57,107 nucleotides of DNA from a virus, in the IMG/VR virus record IMGVR_UViG_3300032046_000031, positions 1 through 57,107 of that record; one strand, given 5' to 3'. The notes below the pieces were generated by a model. It had not been told where the DNA came from. It worked only from the letters and a program-made list of their open reading frames with translations, and ran no database searches. Both the position numbers and the translations under genes were made by a program. Positions 6,125 to 13,756 of the stretch are shown in pieces; positions within the stretch are counted from its first letter, which is position 1, and the number at the start of each line of letters is the position of its first letter.

Positions 6125-6141
6125 AGGTCGAACTTCGACCT
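6125..6141 (+). promoter_or_regulatory. Dispersed 17-bp palindrome, copy 1
   Basis: AGGTCGAACTTCGACCT, a perfect 8-bp inverted repeat around one base, preceded by TGAGTAT. One of six related sites in the genome. It lies immediately downstream of the DUF669-like gene and ends in its stop codon, in the 220-bp gap next to the tRNA-like element. Confidence 0.75.
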
Positions 6142-6611
6142 TAGCTGACCATTCCTCCTCCACCTCTCTTCTTTGTAATAATTCTGACACGATTGTCCTT
6201 GATGGGTTCAGGATCATTCTCTGTTCCCTTTCGGGTTACCTGATCAACCTTTACCACCAATGGTCTCCCCTGAAATACCTCCTTATCAGGAAGCTGTGTT
6301 CCTTGGATCTGCATCCCCGTTCCACTGATTATATTGACGATGGTGAATGTGGCTGTATAATCCCACTGTTTGGTATCAGGATCAATCCACGGTAGTTGTG
6401 CATATACGAACAGATTGCGATTCCCCTTTACTTCAAGGTCAGGTCTGTTTATGATCCTTAAGGTAAATTTCCACTGAGGTCTTCCTGACTGTTGGACAGG
6501 TGAATCATCAACCTTATCAATCACCGTTTCATAGGTTCCATCAGGAACCAACGGTGGCCTTGCTAACTTCTCCAAATCTTCAAACCCTATTCCGATGTCT
6601 ATTGGGCACAT
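6141..6611 (-). CDS. DUF669-like ssDNA-binding-type protein, 156 aa
   Basis: The segments VPDGTYETVIDKVDD and PQWKFTLRIIN, followed by a beta-rich body, resemble DUF669-type phage proteins, which sit next to recombination ATPases and are thought to bind single-stranded DNA. Start at the ATG at 6611 after AAAGGAGGAAAGAGAAT. The tail is Gly-rich. Its neighbourhood with a Sak4-like ATPase and a RecB-like nuclease supports a role in recombination or replication. Function inferred from similarity and context only. Confidence 0.65.
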   Translation of the reverse strand: MCPIDIGIGFEDLEKLARPPLVPDGTYETVIDKVDDSPVQQSGRPQWKFTLRIINRPDLEVKGNRNLFVYAQLPWIDPDTKQWDYTATFTIVNIISGTGMQIQGTQLPDKEVFQGRPLVVKVDQVTRKGTENDPEPIKDNRVRIITKKRGGGGMVS

Positions 6612-6786
6612 ATTCTCTTTCCTCCTTTTCTCTTTCAGATTTTTCAAACTCATCTTTCTCCTCAGCCCTCAACTGCCCTGATGATTTCCCATCCATTCTG
6701 ATGATGGGAGCACCACAGGGACATTTGTTTCTTACAATGGTTGAGGGTGCTGGGAAGTGTCCATTGCTGCACTCAAACTCACTCAC
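6580..6786 (-). CDS. Zinc-ribbon-like small protein, 68 aa (GTG start)
   Basis: Cys pattern FECSNGHF then NKCPCGAPI suggests one bound zinc ion, followed by a highly charged helical tail. The GTG at 6786 is preceded by AAAGGAGGTGACCTT. It overlaps the DUF669-like gene by 32 bases. Function unknown. Confidence 0.65.
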   Translation of the reverse strand: MSEFECSNGHFPAPSTIVRNKCPCGAPIIRMDGKSSGQLRAEEKDEFEKSEREKEEREYVPNRHRNRV

Positions 6787-6802
6787 AAGGTCACCTCCTT
6801 TC

Positions 6803-6943
6803 TCATCTCAGCTTCTCCATCTCCCCTTTGATGTGTCTCTCTTCCTTCCTTAAGCTCTCCAACTTCTTCTCCTCCTCCTCGATTGCATCCTGATAGCCTT
6901 CAAGGAGCTTCTGCCAATATTCTAAGGCTTCTGTTCTCTTCAT
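6803..6943 (-). CDS. Small coiled-coil protein, 46 aa
   Basis: Reading frame starting MKRTEALEYWQKLLEG and continuing as an uninterrupted charged helix with a run of five Glu residues, a likely coiled coil. GGTGAGGAAGG precedes the ATG at 6943. It fills the only gap between the Sak4-like and zinc-ribbon genes. Confidence 0.65.
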   Translation of the reverse strand: MKRTEALEYWQKLLEGYQDAIEEEEKKLESLRKEERHIKGEMEKLR

Positions 6944-6959
6944 CCTTCCTCACCTCCCT

Positions 6960-7796
6960 TCACTCACAGGACATTTGACCTCTGTAAATCTCTGCAAAGT
7001 TTGGTTTGATCTTGATTGGCAGGTCATCAAACGATCTCTGCCTGATGATCTTCAAGAACATCTGCGGAGAAGTCTCAAACCAATATTCCTTCTTCCCTGT
7101 CATCGTTGACACTGAAACATAGTAGATGTCATCGATCATACTTAATACGATCCCAGGAAGTTTCTTCCCATAGAGTAAGATGGTCTCCTGAATCTTCCCA
7201 ACAATCTCATCCTTCTCTGACTCAACATGGGTAGTAAGGATGAAATCAAAAGGGATGTGACAGCAGACATCTACAATCTCTCTGATCTTCTCAATAGCCA
7301 ACCCATAAGTATATTGGCTGGTTCCTTTCCCTGTATGTCCTGCAAGGTTGACCTCTCCGTGTAAAACATACCATTGTAACCCAGTAAGGGAATCCGCTGC
7401 AAAGTGGCACACCCCTCTCTCCTTATACGCTGCCACCTTACTTTCCATATCATTAATGTCCTGTGCAAAATCAAAGAAGATTTTAGAATCAAAAGAGGTA
7501 AGCATTCCAACGTTGAGAGGGGTTGCATATTCAGAGTAGTCAATAACCAAAATCTCATCCTTCTTCAAGATGTCATCCTTCTGTGCAAACCACTCTCTGG
7601 ATGTTTTGTAATGTTTAAGCTTCTTCGGTCTCCTTCCAACTTTCTGTGCTTTGAGTAAGGCATCTCCTTCCCTCTCTAAACATTTCCAACCCCCAGAGTC
7701 AAAATTGAAATCTATTAGACCTCCTGATAATGTCTCAAAACTTGTGGTTTTGCCACCTCCTGGCTCACCAATCAGAACTATATTTTTTTTACTCAT
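6960..7796 (-). CDS. Sak4-like (AAA_24) recombination ATPase, 278 aa
   Basis: Walker A is GEPGGGKTTS at residues 10-19, followed by LIDFNFDSGGW. The Walker B-like strand and the sensor-like LTTHVESEKD fit the RecA-like phage nucleotide-binding family AAA_24. Members such as Sak4 help single-strand annealing or strand exchange. I choose the ATG at 7796 after GGGAGGTAAAAAG. Its neighbours (DUF669-like protein, Cas4-like nuclease) are the usual partners. Confidence 0.8.
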   Translation of the reverse strand: MSKKNIVLIGEPGGGKTTSFETLSGGLIDFNFDSGGWKCLEREGDALLKAQKVGRRPKKLKHYKTSREWFAQKDDILKKDEILVIDYSEYATPLNVGMLTSFDSKIFFDFAQDINDMESKVAAYKERGVCHFAADSLTGLQWYVLHGEVNLAGHTGKGTSQYTYGLAIEKIREIVDVCCHIPFDFILTTHVESEKDEIVGKIQETILLYGKKLPGIVLSMIDDIYYVSVSTMTGKKEYWFETSPQMFLKIIRQRSFDDLPIKIKPNFAEIYRGQMSCE

Positions 7797-8011
7797 CTTT
7801 TTACCTCCCAATGTCTTGATAGATCAGCAAGAACATGAGCTACCGCATCTGTGATTCTTTCAAGAGCAATTGTAGTAGCAGGGATGTACTGACTGATTAT
7901 TTTGTAAGCATCATTTACTGCTTTAAGTTTTACCATCTCTTGCTCTGCTATAAATGCTTGTGTTTTTAAATAAGCAATTTGATCCTCTAACTGTTTAATT
8001 GTCTTTTTCAT
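7793..8011 (-). CDS. Small coiled-coil protein, 72 aa
   Basis: Starts MKKTIKQLEDQIAYLKTQAF, with about 35 residues of heptad-like coiled coil, then a shorter hydrophobic helix. Good site GGAGGAGAGAA. Overlaps both neighbours by 4 bases, so all three genes are probably translated together. Function unknown. Confidence 0.7.
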   Translation of the reverse strand: MKKTIKQLEDQIAYLKTQAFIAEQEMVKLKAVNDAYKIISQYIPATTIALERITDAVAHVLADLSRHWEVKR

Positions 8012-8223
8012 TTCTCTCCTCCTTTCTTCTTATCTGATCGCCAATGTGCAGATCCCCAAGGTCTTTCCTTTGGTCTGTTTGAGTATGACATGAGGGGTAT
8101 CTTGGTTATGATCTTAAACGCACCCATCCTACAGTTTGGGCATTGGCATACTGTTTCTGTTGATGATGTAACTTCTTCAAATTGATGATGACAACTTTCA
8201 CATTCCCAATCATAGAGGGGCAT
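8008..8223 (-). CDS. FmdB-type zinc-ribbon protein, 71 aa
   Basis: MPLYDWECESCHHQFE and CQCPNCRMGAF give the CxxC...CxxC zinc ribbon of the FmdB/CxxC putative regulatory family. Typical length. Phage copies probably bind DNA or proteins; the exact role is unknown. Lys-rich tail. Confidence 0.8.
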   Translation of the reverse strand: MPLYDWECESCHHQFEEVTSSTETVCQCPNCRMGAFKIITKIPLMSYSNRPKERPWGSAHWRSDKKKGGEK

Positions 8224-8461
8224 CTTCCAACTCCTCTCCTGGTATCTCTGATGGATCTGCTTTTAATGGTTCTAAGATCATTTCCATTTTTGTTAAGGCA
8301 TCTTTCCAGTTAGTTGTGGAGACCGAGATTCTTGGATCTATATAAATCCAACATTCAGTCTCTATTTTTCCAGATGAATATTCTACCAGTTCGTATCTGA
8401 TTGCATGATACTTTCCTTTTGCTAACTTCTTTAACTCATCCTTTGCCTCTTTAAATGTCAT
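8210..8461 (-). CDS. Hypothetical early protein, 83 aa
   Basis: Alpha/beta protein beginning MTFKEAKDELKKLAKGKYH, with a beta hairpin (RYELVEYSSGKIETECWIYI) and an acidic tail. Found next to FmdB-type genes here. Site GAAAGGAGAAAGCAA before the ATG. Function unknown. Confidence 0.65.
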   Translation of the reverse strand: MTFKEAKDELKKLAKGKYHAIRYELVEYSSGKIETECWIYIDPRISVSTTNWKDALTKMEMILEPLKADPSEIPGEELEDAPL

Positions 8462-8652
8462 TTGCTTTCTCCTTTCTTCCTTCCCTCCTTATGGATCACC
8501 GTCAACTCATGGGAGTCTGTCCAATAAACTGATTTCTTTTTCCCTGTTGGTTCATGAGCAAGAAAGTCTTTAGTGAGAAATTCCTTGATCATTCTTGCAA
8601 GGGTCGTCTTAAAATCACCTTCAAACTTGATGATCGTTCTTAGGTATTTCAT
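8458..8652 (-). CDS. Hypothetical early protein, 64 aa
   Basis: Starts MKYLRTIIKFEGDFKTTLAR. Start chosen at the ATG at 8652 after AAGGAGAAAGAG; the longer frame overlaps the upstream gene. Basic C-terminus. Overlaps the next start by 4 bases. Function unknown. Confidence 0.65.
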   Translation of the reverse strand: MKYLRTIIKFEGDFKTTLARMIKEFLTKDFLAHEPTGKKKSVYWTDSHELTVIHKEGRKKGESK

Positions 8653-8665
8653 CTCTTTCTCCTTC

Positions 8666-9124
8666 CTAACTAAGAAAAGGCTTCTCTGAGTTGGGATCTT
8701 TGAATTCAAACCTTCCTTCCATCACCTTTCCCTCTTCCAATCCCAATGACCGTCTCAACTCCTCTGCAAACTCATCGAGGGTATTCTTTTGTTTTGGCTG
8801 CACTAACATCCATCCCTTCCTCACCCCCAGTGACCCAAAGATATGATGGTTGATCGCAACCAGATTCCACCAGAGATCCCAGAGCATTATTATCGATGGG
8901 CATGATGATGCCAACACCTTCGTACAATTCTTATCTGTTGGGATGAGTTGGTAGAGGAATCTCTCTTCCTCACTGAGGGTATCTCCCAGAATGACATCCC
9001 CAGTTTGCATCTCATGCCCTGGTTCAGATGGATGTGCCATGACATCCTTTATACATTCCTCCCCAATGAAGGTAGTAACGAGATCGATCCACATCTCTCT
9101 ACGTCTCTTGGTCATATCAGTCAT
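8666..9124 (-). CDS. Hypothetical early protein, 152 aa
   Basis: Starts MTDMTKRRREMWIDLVTTFI. Start at the ATG at 9124 because GGAGGTACAAG precedes it. Contains a Trp-rich hydrophobic segment (MLWDLWWNLVAINHHIFG) and an acidic, helical end. No family recognised. Lies between nuclease and ATPase genes of the recombination set. Confidence 0.6.
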   Translation of the reverse strand: MTDMTKRRREMWIDLVTTFIGEECIKDVMAHPSEPGHEMQTGDVILGDTLSEEERFLYQLIPTDKNCTKVLASSCPSIIMLWDLWWNLVAINHHIFGSLGVRKGWMLVQPKQKNTLDEFAEELRRSLGLEEGKVMEGRFEFKDPNSEKPFLS

Positions 9125-9341
9125 CTTGTACCTCCACAATCTTTTGATCATCTGGGTGCTGAACAATCAGATTCCCCTTGGTCTGTTGTGCCCCCATTAA
9201 GAGAGCAGCCCCAAACAGTTGCCATTCTCCAACATCCATGATTAGAGTTCCTGTTAGTTTAAGATGATCTTCATCCTCACCTATAAAGACTCTTGTATGG
9301 ATGTGAGGACCTCTTCTTTCATCCCTTAATTTAATTATCAT
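9117..9341 (-). CDS. Hypothetical early protein, 74 aa
   Basis: Beta-rich small protein (RGPHIHTRVFIGEDEDHLKL then GTLIMDVGEWQLFG), acidic. Site GGAGGAGGATGA before the ATG. Overlaps the nuclease gene by 4 bases, and could be co-expressed with it. Function unknown. Confidence 0.65.
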   Translation of the reverse strand: MIIKLRDERRGPHIHTRVFIGEDEDHLKLTGTLIMDVGEWQLFGAALLMGAQQTKGNLIVQHPDDQKIVEVQDD

Positions 9342-10279
9342 TCATCCTCCTCCTTCTCCTCCCCCACTCCAACGTAGGGCACCCATGCCTTTACCTCATA
9401 AATCCCTGCTGCCAGGAGAGGTTGCAATATGCTCTCTGGATCTTGTGCAAGGCAAAGGTCGAGATACTGACATTTCCCCCTGTATGCTGTACAATAGTGA
9501 GGACTATGTTTCACCCATATGTTGCGAGAGGTAGAATCCTCAATCTGATGAATTGTCTGCAACACTTCCTTCTTCCACTGTTCCAATTCGATTGGTGACC
9601 GAGAGGTTGGCATCCTGACAAAAGTCTCTCTCTGTTTCTTTGCATACACCAGCTTTCCTGACTTTCCCATAACCTTTGGCACCGATTTATCAATCTCTTC
9701 ATCCGTAGCATACACCCCAATCCCATTGATCATATATCCCAGGATATTCTCATAGACTTGATTGAGATAGTAGATGTACCCAGTGATCTGATTGTTTGGT
9801 TTAACGAGTAGGCGGTGAAGGGAAGAGGTAGTCTTATGATCAAATCCATAAACCCCTTTTGGGTTTGCCCATTCAACAACTAAATCTAATCTAACAGTAT
9901 AAAGGTACTCTCCAATCTCACAGGCACCACCAACTTCTGGATCAATTACGTTAAAAGGCTCATGACGATATCTAAGAAAGTAGTTTGAAAGTATCTCCAA
10001 CCCTTTCCCAACCGTTCTCTTCTCATCCATATCATGTTTGTAGTTGTTGGTGAATATCTCAAGAGCTTCTACAATAGCTTGGTCGGTCATCCCTTCCTTA
10101 TAGTAATGTTCCAGTGATTGATGGATGCAAGAGCCAAAGTCAGCTGCGACCTTAATATCACCTGCTTTGATGATCTGTTTAGCTATTCGATAGTGGTAGT
10201 ATTCCTCGCAGTTACGGTAGCAGTCAAGAGCATAATTATCCCAGGTCTTTGATTCTAACCCAATAGCAACTTGATTCAT
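9338..10279 (-). CDS. RecB/Cas4-like PD-(D/E)XK nuclease, 313 aa
   Basis: The core is RLDLVVEW followed by VYGFDHKTTSS, the Asp and D-x-K of the PD-(D/E)XK fold. Cys residues near the N-terminus (DCYRNCEEYY) and a C-terminal group YCTAYRGKCQYLDLC match the 4Fe-4S cluster of Cas4 and AddB-type nucleases. Probably a phage exonuclease that makes single strands for the Sak4-like ATPase. Good site AAGGAGGAAGA. No helicase domain is present. Confidence 0.8.
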   Translation of the reverse strand: MNQVAIGLESKTWDNYALDCYRNCEEYYHYRIAKQIIKAGDIKVAADFGSCIHQSLEHYYKEGMTDQAIVEALEIFTNNYKHDMDEKRTVGKGLEILSNYFLRYRHEPFNVIDPEVGGACEIGEYLYTVRLDLVVEWANPKGVYGFDHKTTSSLHRLLVKPNNQITGYIYYLNQVYENILGYMINGIGVYATDEEIDKSVPKVMGKSGKLVYAKKQRETFVRMPTSRSPIELEQWKKEVLQTIHQIEDSTSRNIWVKHSPHYCTAYRGKCQYLDLCLAQDPESILQPLLAAGIYEVKAWVPYVGVGEEKEEDE

Positions 10280-10542
10280 TCTTCCTCCTTATAATTATTG
10301 ACAGCCTTAACAATAAATTCAGCATCTTCTTCTGAGAGGATAGCACCAGTCTCATCTGATCCAATAACAGTAATTGGGTTATCTTTACTTCCTGCACTTA
10401 CAAATTGATCACAGTATTCTCCATGAAACAGTTCGTAATCATACTGGCATTCTGGTGGTCCTGGATGATGCATCTCATGTGATTTGATATGACATCTACC
10501 TTCCCAACTTCCAATAAACCAAGGTAGTGGTGTATGTTTCAT
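10276..10542 (-). CDS. Common phage hypothetical protein, 88 aa
   Basis: Starts MKHTPLPWFIGSWEGRCHI and ends with EDAEFIVKAVNNYKEEE. The pattern HTPLPW ... DAEFIVKAVN is typical of a very common phage protein of unknown function. Start at the ATG at 10542, overlapping the upstream stop as ATGA, with GAGGAAAG before it. Confidence 0.75.
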   Translation of the reverse strand: MKHTPLPWFIGSWEGRCHIKSHEMHHPGPPECQYDYELFHGEYCDQFVSAGSKDNPITVIGSDETGAILSEEDAEFIVKAVNNYKEEE

Positions 10543-10697
10543 CTTTCCTCCTCTGCCAACCATCCCTCTTTCATCTTTCCATAAAGTTCTTCAATCTCTT
10601 TTTTAAACTCTGAAGTTGTTTCCTTATCAGCTTCACCCTCATGCCATTCAAATTCATGAGCACCACAAAGAGGGCAGTATTTAGAGTCATCCTCCAT
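10539..10697 (-). CDS. Small CxxC protein, 52 aa
   Basis: Starts MEDDSKYCPLCGAHEFEWHE and continues as a charged helix. The CPLCG plus His residues suggest a single zinc knuckle. Stop and next start overlap as ATGA. Ribosome binding site is weak but the gene fits exactly between its neighbours. Confidence 0.65.
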   Translation of the reverse strand: MEDDSKYCPLCGAHEFEWHEGEADKETTSEFKKEIEELYGKMKEGWLAEEER

Positions 10698-10699
10698 AG

Positions 10700-11059
10700 T
10701 TAATCTTCCTTTCCTTCTGCCAGACCTGCCTCCGATAATATATTAAACATCTCCTCCAGTGTCTCTTTACTGCGACCTTTCAGCAACGCATCAAGAGACT
10801 TCTTCTTTCTCTTTGGCTGTGCAAATACGATTTGTCTCTGTTCATTAACCACCTGAATAAGGAGGGATGGGAGAAGTTTCTCCTGTTCATCTGCGAGTTT
10901 GACACAGTCTGAAAGAGGAAGCTTCTCCCACTGTTTGGGAGGGGCATCTAACTTCTTTGCGATCACCTCTTTCTCACCCACCTCTTTCACAACATAGAGA
11001 AGGTCTGCGAGAGGGGTGATGAGAAAGATGAGACATCCTTTTTTAAGTTCCTGATTCAC
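10700..11059 (-). CDS. Hypothetical early protein, 119 aa (GTG start)
   Basis: Starts from a GTG (residues NQELKKGCLIFLITPLADLL). An SH3-like beta segment is followed by a basic linker (AQPKRKKKSLDALLKG) and a C-terminal helix. Overlaps the preceding gene by 17 bases. Ribosome binding site is weak, so the exact start is uncertain. Function unknown. Confidence 0.6.
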   Translation of the reverse strand: MNQELKKGCLIFLITPLADLLYVVKEVGEKEVIAKKLDAPPKQWEKLPLSDCVKLADEQEKLLPSLLIQVVNEQRQIVFAQPKRKKKSLDALLKGRSKETLEEMFNILSEAGLAEGKED

Positions 11060-11291
11060 TAACCAATTCCCTTACATCTTTCTGTTTAATTGTAACCAAC
11101 GCACCACAATTTCCCCCAACCCACCTTTCATCCTCAACTTCAATCTCTCCTTCAAGATTGAGGCAGGAGCATGGTCTAATGAATTCCAACTGTGAATCTT
11201 TCAAGGTCATAAAGATTGTTGAACATTCTGAGCATCTAAAATTAACCAAAAAGTGATTGCTCATCTCTAAGATGACTTCCTGTAAGGTCAT
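11043..11291 (-). CDS. Zinc-ribbon-like protein, 82 aa
   Basis: FRCSECSTIF and RPCSCLN, with a further NCGA, form a probable zinc ribbon. Remainder beta-rich and acidic. GGAGACTCCAAA precedes the ATG; the start overlaps the upstream stop by 4 bases. Function unknown. Confidence 0.65.
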   Translation of the reverse strand: MTLQEVILEMSNHFLVNFRCSECSTIFMTLKDSQLEFIRPCSCLNLEGEIEVEDERWVGGNCGALVTIKQKDVRELVSESGT

Positions 11292-11698
11292 TTTGGAGTC
11301 TCCTCCAACCCAATCTCCCCCAGATTTTTGATCTCTCTTGCTACTGCTATTCGACCAAAGAAATCATCACCTGTAGCAACAACATCTTTAAATTGGACCT
11401 TTATACAAACAAGACTATATTTGGTAGATTCTTCTGAACTATTCATTTGAAGCCATCTAAGGATTGGTTCCTTATTTAAAGCACAGTGGAATCCTGTTGT
11501 ATATTTATCCCCCCTACCAATTGTTTCATTTGATTGATCTTTAATCCAACAGTCTTTTAGATATTCTACCATCCATTGTCTATGCGTGCAATCCCAGCAG
11601 AAATATCTTCTCTTCTCTCCTTCACCCTTTACTGCTACCAACTTATAACCAATGTCAGTATTAATAGATGGAGTTGGATCAACCTTATCTAAGCACAT
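11288..11698 (-). CDS. Phage hypothetical protein, 136 aa
   Basis: Starts MCLDKVDPTPSINTDIGYKL and contains YTTGFHCALNKEPILRWLQ, a pattern seen in a family of phage early proteins of unknown function. Site GAAAGGAGATTATT before the ATG. One CxxC pair (CWDC). Confidence 0.65.
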   Translation of the reverse strand: MCLDKVDPTPSINTDIGYKLVAVKGEGEKRRYFCWDCTHRQWMVEYLKDCWIKDQSNETIGRGDKYTTGFHCALNKEPILRWLQMNSSEESTKYSLVCIKVQFKDVVATGDDFFGRIAVAREIKNLGEIGLEETPK

Positions 11699-11722
11699 AA
11701 TAATCTCCTTTCCTTGAGATAT

Positions 11723-11911
11723 TTATTTAGGATTCCCCTTCTGACTGGTGGTTGGTTTCCTCTGCAGAATGGTCTTCATCATTGTCCCTTTCATCTCTCC
11801 TGTTGTAATTACATAATAGAGAACAGCTTTCCCATCATACCTTATCCTTAACTTTTTAAGGGCAAGGTCATAATCACCTGGTTGAATTCTCACCTTCTTT
11901 GGTTTATCCAT
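11723..11911 (-). CDS. Hypothetical early protein, 62 aa
   Basis: Basic, beta-rich protein starting MDKPKKVRIQPGDYDLALKK. Overlaps the upstream gene by 8 bases. Function unknown. Confidence 0.6.
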   Translation of the reverse strand: MDKPKKVRIQPGDYDLALKKLRIRYDGKAVLYYVITTGEMKGTMMKTILQRKPTTSQKGNPK

Positions 11912-12104
11912 CTATCTCAGCCTCCTTAACTGCTTCAATTATCGCTTGATTTCCATCACTATCTGGATAAGCAATACCAAGATTGTATCCATGATCCTCT
12001 GATGCCCAGATCCAAACCCCTTTGCACCCAGAAGGAATGATCGTAATAACCACCCCTGCTGGTCCATCAGTCTGGGTGTATGCTGTGATCTTTTTCAGTT
12101 TCAT
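11904..12104 (-). CDS. Hypothetical early protein, 66 aa
   Basis: Starts MKLKKITAYTQTDGPAGVVI. Start at the ATG at 12104 because GGAGGGGAA is just upstream. The longer frame runs into the leader of this operon. First gene after the promoter at 12357-12386, with palindrome copy 2 in between. Function unknown. Confidence 0.6.
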   Translation of the reverse strand: MKLKKITAYTQTDGPAGVVITIIPSGCKGVWIWASEDHGYNLGIAYPDSDGNQAIIEAVKEAEIDG

Positions 12105-12185
12105 TTCCCCTCCATCCTGTGACAAGTGTGTTACAACCATATGGAACCTTAGATTGGATTGCATACTCACCTGCAACCAATCTAT

Positions 12186-12202
12186 AGGTCGAAGTGTGAC
12201 CT
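12186..12202 (-). promoter_or_regulatory. Dispersed 17-bp palindrome, copy 2
   Basis: On the plus strand AGGTCGAAGTGTGACCT; on the minus strand it is preceded by TGAGTAA. It lies in the leader between the promoter at 12357-12386 and the first gene at 12104, so a bound protein could block elongation or initiation here. Confidence 0.75.
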
Positions 12203-12356
12203 TTACTCAGCAAAACAGACCTGAGAGGAATGTGAAGAGTGACGCTGAGATTGATTACCACCGTACAATAATCATTCTCGTATGGTCTTTAATCTTGTCA
12301 TCCCTCTCAGATCAAAGTAGGATAATAAATGATAAAGTCCGCCATTTATAACTTTA

Positions 12357-12386
12357 ATATTAACATGGACTTATTCCTTTTGTCAA
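12357..12386 (-). promoter_or_regulatory. Sigma70-like promoter, leftward
   Basis: On the minus strand TTGACA (12386-12381) and TAATAT (12362-12357) are 18 bp apart. It would drive the operon starting at 12104. The gap 12105-12468 otherwise holds only palindrome copy 2, AT-rich sequence and no clear terminator. Confidence 0.75.
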
Positions 12387-12468
12387 GAAAAAAATGTGTA
12401 AGATTTCCCTTTAATTTCAATAAGTTAAAAGGTTTTTTAAGAATGATAACTTTAGCCATTTCCTTTTA

Positions 12469-12873
12469 TTAATGTTTTAAAAATTCAACAATCTTTGGCT
12501 CTAACAAAAGATGCCCTTTTTCTGCATTACATTGATGGCAACAAGAAATTAGATTCTCTTCTGTTGAAGTTCCTCCTTTGCTAAGAGGAATGATGTGATC
12601 AACAATAAGGGAAACATTTGGATCTGTATGTGGTGACTTTCCACAATAATGACATCGGAATCCATCGCTTGCAAAAATTAAAAAAGTAGGAATGAAACCA
12701 TCTCTAACTTTTTTAGTTGCCTTTTCTGCACATTTGGGTGAGCAATATTTACGAGATTTTGAATTAGATAAAAATTGTTTTTTACAAATTGGACAAATAG
12801 GTATAATATCCAATGGAATCATGGCTTCTTTTTCTATTTCAAATGTAACACTTGTATAATCTCTTTTTGACAT
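12469..12873 (-). CDS. HNH endonuclease, 134 aa
   Basis: An N-terminal zinc finger (CPICKKQF, then YCSPKCAEKA) precedes an HNH domain: FRCHYCGKSP, then IVDHIIPLSKGGTSTEENL and CHQCNAEKG. These are the first CxxC, the DH of the HNH core, the Asn and the second CxxC. Probably a free-standing homing or nicking enzyme. It is not inside an intron that I can see. It sits just before a promoter, at the end of one transcription unit. Confidence 0.85.
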   Translation of the reverse strand: MSKRDYTSVTFEIEKEAMIPLDIIPICPICKKQFLSNSKSRKYCSPKCAEKATKKVRDGFIPTFLIFASDGFRCHYCGKSPHTDPNVSLIVDHIIPLSKGGTSTEENLISCCHQCNAEKGHLLLEPKIVEFLKH

Positions 12874-12875
12874 CT

Positions 12876-12989
12876 TTATATCTCCCTCTTATAATCACAT
12901 CCTAAGATCAACGTATCCTCATCTTCAATCTCTTCACAAGGATGATCTCTACAAGAAAGACAAAACTCTTGTTTTACTTCAGTTTTCAT
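12876..12989 (-). CDS. Small Cys-rich protein, 37 aa
   Basis: Starts MKTEVKQEFCLSCRDHPCEE and ends LGCDYKREI. Four Cys could bind zinc. AAAGGAA precedes the ATG at 12989 and the stop is two bases before the HNH start. Function unknown. Confidence 0.6.
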   Translation of the reverse strand: MKTEVKQEFCLSCRDHPCEEIEDEDTLILGCDYKREI

Positions 12990-13185
12990 TTCCTTTTGTT
13001 TCCTTCCTTACCACCTTACTCACCCTCTTAAACCAGTTGAGTGAGTTAAATCTCCCTCCCTGAGTATAAGCAGAGAGAAACTTCTGACACCAGAAATGTG
13101 AGCTGTAATAGGTGTAATCAACCCCTCCAACCTTGACCTTAATCAGATTGGGATATTCATAACTTATCAAAGAGAGTTGTTTCAT
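12979..13185 (-). CDS. Hypothetical early protein, 68 aa
   Basis: Starts MKQLSLISYEYPNLIKVKVG, followed by an aromatic segment (YTYYSSHFWCQKFLSAY) and a basic tail. Start chosen at the ATG at 13185, preceded by GGGAGGTGAAT. Resembles small phage proteins with a KTSC-like beta fold, but this is uncertain. Confidence 0.6.
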   Translation of the reverse strand: MKQLSLISYEYPNLIKVKVGGVDYTYYSSHFWCQKFLSAYTQGGRFNSLNWFKRVSKVVRKETKGNEN

Positions 13186-13187
13186 AT

Positions 13188-13271
13188 TCACCTCCCAAGA
13201 ATCCAGATGAGGGCAAATGCAACTGTCAACCCAACACAAAACCAAGTCGTTCTCTCAACTACTTTAAACAT
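13188..13271 (-). CDS. Mini membrane protein, 27 aa
   Basis: MFKVVERTTW followed by a hydrophobic stretch (FCVGLTVAFALIWILG) that would make one transmembrane helix. An excellent site, GAGAGGAGGTGAATCATA, precedes the ATG at 13271, and its own end contains the ribosome binding site of the next gene, so it is probably real despite its length. Confidence 0.65.
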   Translation of the reverse strand: MFKVVERTTWFCVGLTVAFALIWILGR

Positions 13272-13404
13272 TATGATTCACCTCCTCTCCTTTCTCAAAT
13301 GGGATCAGAAGAAAGCAAAGGATGCACAGCCATCCTCTGATTGAGACAATCATACTCTGTCTCCCTTTACACTTAGGATTGGGACAGTCTTTAAAGCGAT
13401 CCAT
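13264..13404 (-). CDS. Small Cys-rich protein with hydrophobic centre, 46 aa
   Basis: Starts MDRFKDCPNPKCKGRQSMI, then WLCILCFLLIPFEKG. The pattern CxxxxC and CxxC suggests a zinc ribbon, although the second half is hydrophobic. Start at the ATG at 13404, after GGAGAGGAGATCAAAG. Overlaps the downstream mini gene by 8 bases. Confidence 0.6.
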   Translation of the reverse strand: MDRFKDCPNPKCKGRQSMIVSIRGWLCILCFLLIPFEKGEEVNHNV

Positions 13405-13606
13405 CTTTGATCTCCTCTCCTTCCTCCAAGAATCTAAAATCTGAATTGCAAGTAGTATTTCTTGCAGAACAGATCGGGCAAAGCACACTTAACATTTGAA
13501 CAGCCTCAAATTTCGATATAACATTAAGGGATGCTTGTCGGTGAATAAAAAGATATAGTAAAGTAAATCTTTTTTCATAGGGTAAAAGCATTTTTCTGGT
13601 TGACAT
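13391..13606 (-). CDS. Hypothetical early protein, 71 aa
   Basis: Starts MSTRKMLLPYEKRFTLLYLF, with LCPICSARNTTC in the second half (three Cys). Strong site GAAAGGAGGTTAAT. Overlaps the next gene by 14 bases. Function unknown. Confidence 0.6.
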   Translation of the reverse strand: MSTRKMLLPYEKRFTLLYLFIHRQASLNVISKFEAVQMLSVLCPICSARNTTCNSDFRFLEEGEEIKDGSL

Positions 13607-13624
13607 ATTAACCTCCTTTCAATT

Positions 13625-13756
13625 TTAATCACAGTAAATACAACATTCTGCTATCCCTTCATCCCAAATTATGTATCTTGCTTCCACCCATTGATGACAT
13701 CTGGGACACCTGATTAAACCTGCAATCATATTTTTAACATCAGTGATGTGACCCAT
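13625..13756 (-). CDS. Zinc-ribbon mini protein, 43 aa
   Basis: Starts MGHITDVKNMIAGLIRCPRC and ends ECCIYCD. The CPRC and CCIYC pairs make a compact zinc ribbon. The ATG at 13756 has an ideal site, GGAGGAGGAGAG, and overlaps the end of the preceding gene. Confidence 0.65.
   Translation of the reverse strand: MGHITDVKNMIAGLIRCPRCHQWVEARYIIWDEGIAECCIYCD

Noticed and set aside
12400-12450. Terminator after the HNH gene
   Set aside because: AT-rich runs are present, but no GC-containing stem followed by a T-run on the minus strand.
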